From Candidatus Zipacnadia bacterium (lineage in GTDB: Bacteria > Armatimonadota > Zipacnadia > Zipacnadales > Zipacnadaceae), in assembly GCA_029821455.1 (NCBI GenBank), contig JALGTI010000161.1, positions 1 to 6,764 of the forward strand: 6,764 nucleotides of DNA, given 5' to 3'. Shown here piece after piece: positions 5,171 through 6,764 of this stretch. The notes under the pieces are model-generated. The model had not been told where the DNA came from, did not search any database, and saw only the letters and a list, made by a program, of their open reading frames with translations. A program made the position numbers and the translations under genes. Each line of letters begins with the position of its first letter. Positions within the stretch are counted from its first letter, which is position 1.

Positions 5171-6764
5171 CTATGACGCAGAGAGGAATCTGTCTATACC
5201 TGCTGCCGCCGTCTTGGCGTCGGCAATGGCAGTTACTGCGTCCAGATTGAGGTTAACGATATCCCCGCCGGCAAACACGCCCTCTAGCGACGTCATACCG
5301 TTTTCATCAACCTTTACTTTTCTGCGTCCGGTAAACTCCAGACGGTCCATCTGCTCTTCGGGGATGAAGGACAGGTCATAGCGCTGCCCGATGGCCTGGA
5401 TGACCATGTCTCCTTCCAGGAACATTCTATTCTGCTCATCGAAGGTGGGACTGAACCTGCCCTCCTCGTCAAAGACTGACTTCACTGCTTTACAGTTGAG
5501 ACCGGTCACGCGGTCGCCTTCAACGGCAATGCCGTCCGGACCCCAGCCAGGGTTGAAATCAATGCCTTCCTCCAACGCCTCCTCGATTTCTTCCTCCGTA
5601 GCGGGCATCTCGTCCCAGGATTCCAGGCAAACGATCTTCGTCACAGTTTCCTCATTGGGGTATTGCATCTGCTGCAATCGGACACAGCTACGGGCCACGT
5701 CCATTGCCACATTGCCGCCTCCGATTACGATGATTTCTCGCCCCACCTCTGGTGCGGTGCCAGTTCCGGTCCTTGCTAGGAAATCGAGTGCCAACATGCT
5801 TCTATCTGTGTTGTCCATAGGTACGGACGCGCTCACACTCGTTCCGATACCTATGAAGATCGCATCATAGTCTCGCATAATATCCTCGAACTGAATATCT
5901 TCACCGACAGTTGTATTCAAGCGAAATTCAACGCCGAGCGAGGCGATGTAATTAGTGTCTCGGTCAAGGGCCTCTTCTGGCAATCTGTATCGCGGTGGTC
6001 CTATGCGCAGCGCCCCTCCAGCGGCCGGCAGAGAGTCGAATATGGTGACCGCGTGCCCTGCCAGTCGCAGGTAATAAGCGACAGCCAGGCCGCTGGCTCC
6101 AGCCCCAATGACGGCCACTTTCTTACCCGTGGGCGGGTCAGGTTTCACTTGCAGTGCGTCCTCGAAGCTCGCAACACTATCCGCCGCGTACCTCTTGAGC
6201 CAACGGATGGCGACAGGCTCACCTCTATGTCCCAGGGAACAGGCGTCTTCACAGTGTTTCATACAGATTCTGCCACATATACTCGGCAGAGGGTTGTCCT
6301 CGTATATGGTGCGAAGGGATTGCTCGCTGTCGCCCTCATAGATAGCCTGTACGTAGTCGGAGATCTTCAGATGCGCCGGGCACGCCTCTTCGCACAGTTG
6401 ACACTCCAAGCAGCGGGCCGCCTCCTTCTCGGCCTCTGCTCTGGTATAGCCCCTGACCTGTTCAACAAAAGAGGATACTCGCTCTTCCGGCGGCAACTGG
6501 AGCATAGATACTCGTTCCGGCTCAAACAGGGCATAGTCCAAATCAGGCGAGAAGCCCTCGTAATCCCGTCTGCGGTGACTCAAGCTTGCCTTCAGGATTG
6601 AGTACTCCTCCGCCGGTAGGAAGGTCTCTTCGTCTTTCTCCTCATCCTTTGGGACGAAGACGAAGGTATCGGTATCAAAATGGATATGAAAATAATCCCT
6701 GGAAAGCCGGAGTGAGCCGGGCGGGCAGATATCCACGCAAAGTCCGCAGAAGCAGCATCTGCCG
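5171..6764 (-). CDS. Partial FAD/NAD(P)-dependent Fe-S oxidoreductase, GltD-like with N-terminal ferredoxin segment
   Basis: The frame is open to the right edge, so the 5' end is missing. The GTG at 6734-6736 is an internal Val codon inside a cysteine motif and not a start. At the edge, CCFCGLCVDICP gives CxxCxxCxxxCP, followed by a NuoI-like segment and an acidic linker. Numbering from that Val: CLECQLCEEACP (109-120) and CGRICMKHCEDAC (154-166) form the Fe-S domain of the GltD/dihydropyrimidine-dehydrogenase type, then EPVAIRWLKRYAAD. GAGASG (211-216) binds FAD, GGGNVA (339-344) is the NAD(P)H site, and GVFAGGD (486-492) closes the FAD site. The family passes electrons between NAD(P)H, flavin and Fe-S centres. 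Members include the glutamate synthase small subunit, NfnB and AegA. No large GltB subunit is visible, so a role in ferredoxin/NAD(P)H electron transfer is as likely as glutamate synthesis. Confidence 0.9.
   Translation of the reverse strand, partial: GRCCFCGLCVDICPPGSLRLSRDYFHIHFDTDTFVFVPKDEEKDEETFLPAEEYSILKASLSHRRRDYEGFSPDLDYALFEPERVSMLQLPPEERVSSFVEQVRGYTRAEAEKEAARCLECQLCEEACPAHLKISDYVQAIYEGDSEQSLRTIYEDNPLPSICGRICMKHCEDACSLGHRGEPVAIRWLKRYAADSVASFEDALQVKPDPPTGKKVAVIGAGASGLAVAYYLRLAGHAVTIFDSLPAAGGALRIGPPRYRLPEEALDRDTNYIASLGVEFRLNTTVGEDIQFEDIMRDYDAIFIGIGTSVSASVPMDNTDRSMLALDFLARTGTGTAPEVGREIIVIGGGNVAMDVARSCVRLQQMQYPNEETVTKIVCLESWDEMPATEEEIEEALEEGIDFNPGWGPDGIAVEGDRVTGLNCKAVKSVFDEEGRFSPTFDEQNRMFLEGDMVIQAIGQRYDLSFIPEEQMDRLEFTGRRKVKVDENGMTSLEGVFAGGDIVNLNLDAVTAIADAKTAAAGIDRFLSAS

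Noticed and set aside
5391..6601. Plus-strand frames of 159 and 182 codons
   Set aside because: They are antisense to the well-supported flavoprotein gene and have low-complexity, Ser/Arg/Leu-rich translations with no motif.
6734..6736. GTG as start codon of the flavoprotein gene
   Set aside because: The codon sits between the third and fourth cysteines of a CxxCxxCxxxCP motif and the frame stays open to the edge, so it is an internal Val.
1..6764. CRISPR array, tRNA, rRNA, insertion sequence or integrase
   Set aside because: No regularly spaced repeats, cloverleaf, rRNA-like segment or transposase motif was found by reading both strands. The only dispersed repeat is the 44-bp pair.

Overview
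This looks like a gene-poor, partly decayed stretch of a bacterial chromosome, probably from a metagenome. Only three confident protein genes are present: a secreted protein, a truncated lipoprotein-like DUF4838 protein, and the edge of an iron-sulfur flavoprotein. Together they cover about half of the window (roughly 3.6 of 6.8 kb). Clear Shine-Dalgarno sites, signal peptides, a DUF4838/GH67-N-type protein and a GltD-like flavoprotein fit an environmental bacterium such as Armatimonadota, Planctomycetota or Chloroflexota. That placement is inference; no marker gene is present.

Layout. Positions 1-540 hold only small unrecognised frames, mostly on the minus strand. A secreted protein with a carboxypeptidase-regulatory-like (Ig-fold) N-terminal domain lies on the minus strand at 669-1616. 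It is bracketed by two diverged copies of a 44-bp repeat (512-555 and 1989-2032) in the same orientation. Positions 1617-2340 contain a minus-strand frame broken by one stop. Positions 2229-2504 are A-rich with a charged plus-strand frame broken by an amber codon. A small two-helix membrane protein frame starts at 2705 and also has coding-like sequence past its amber stop.

From 3306 an extended -10 promoter and a strong ribosome binding site lead into a DUF4838 lipoprotein-like gene starting at 3351. It is cut off at 4388, about half the usual family length. A few bases later, in another frame, comes a recognisable TrkA-N/RCK nucleotide-binding domain with in-frame stops. This marks an old recombination junction near 4380. 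Positions 4687-5170 hold no intact gene, but a minus-strand frame there ends in an IPTL-CTERM-like tail. The window closes with the 3' part of a large minus-strand gene (5171 to the right edge): a NuoI-like ferredoxin segment, a GltD/DPD-type Fe-S domain, and an FAD/NAD(P)H oxidoreductase.

The three intact or near-intact genes do not form an operon and share no obvious pathway. The main story is decay and rearrangement: truncated domains, stop-interrupted frames, repeat copies and a composition break. I did not find a convincing new defence, mobile or biosynthetic system.
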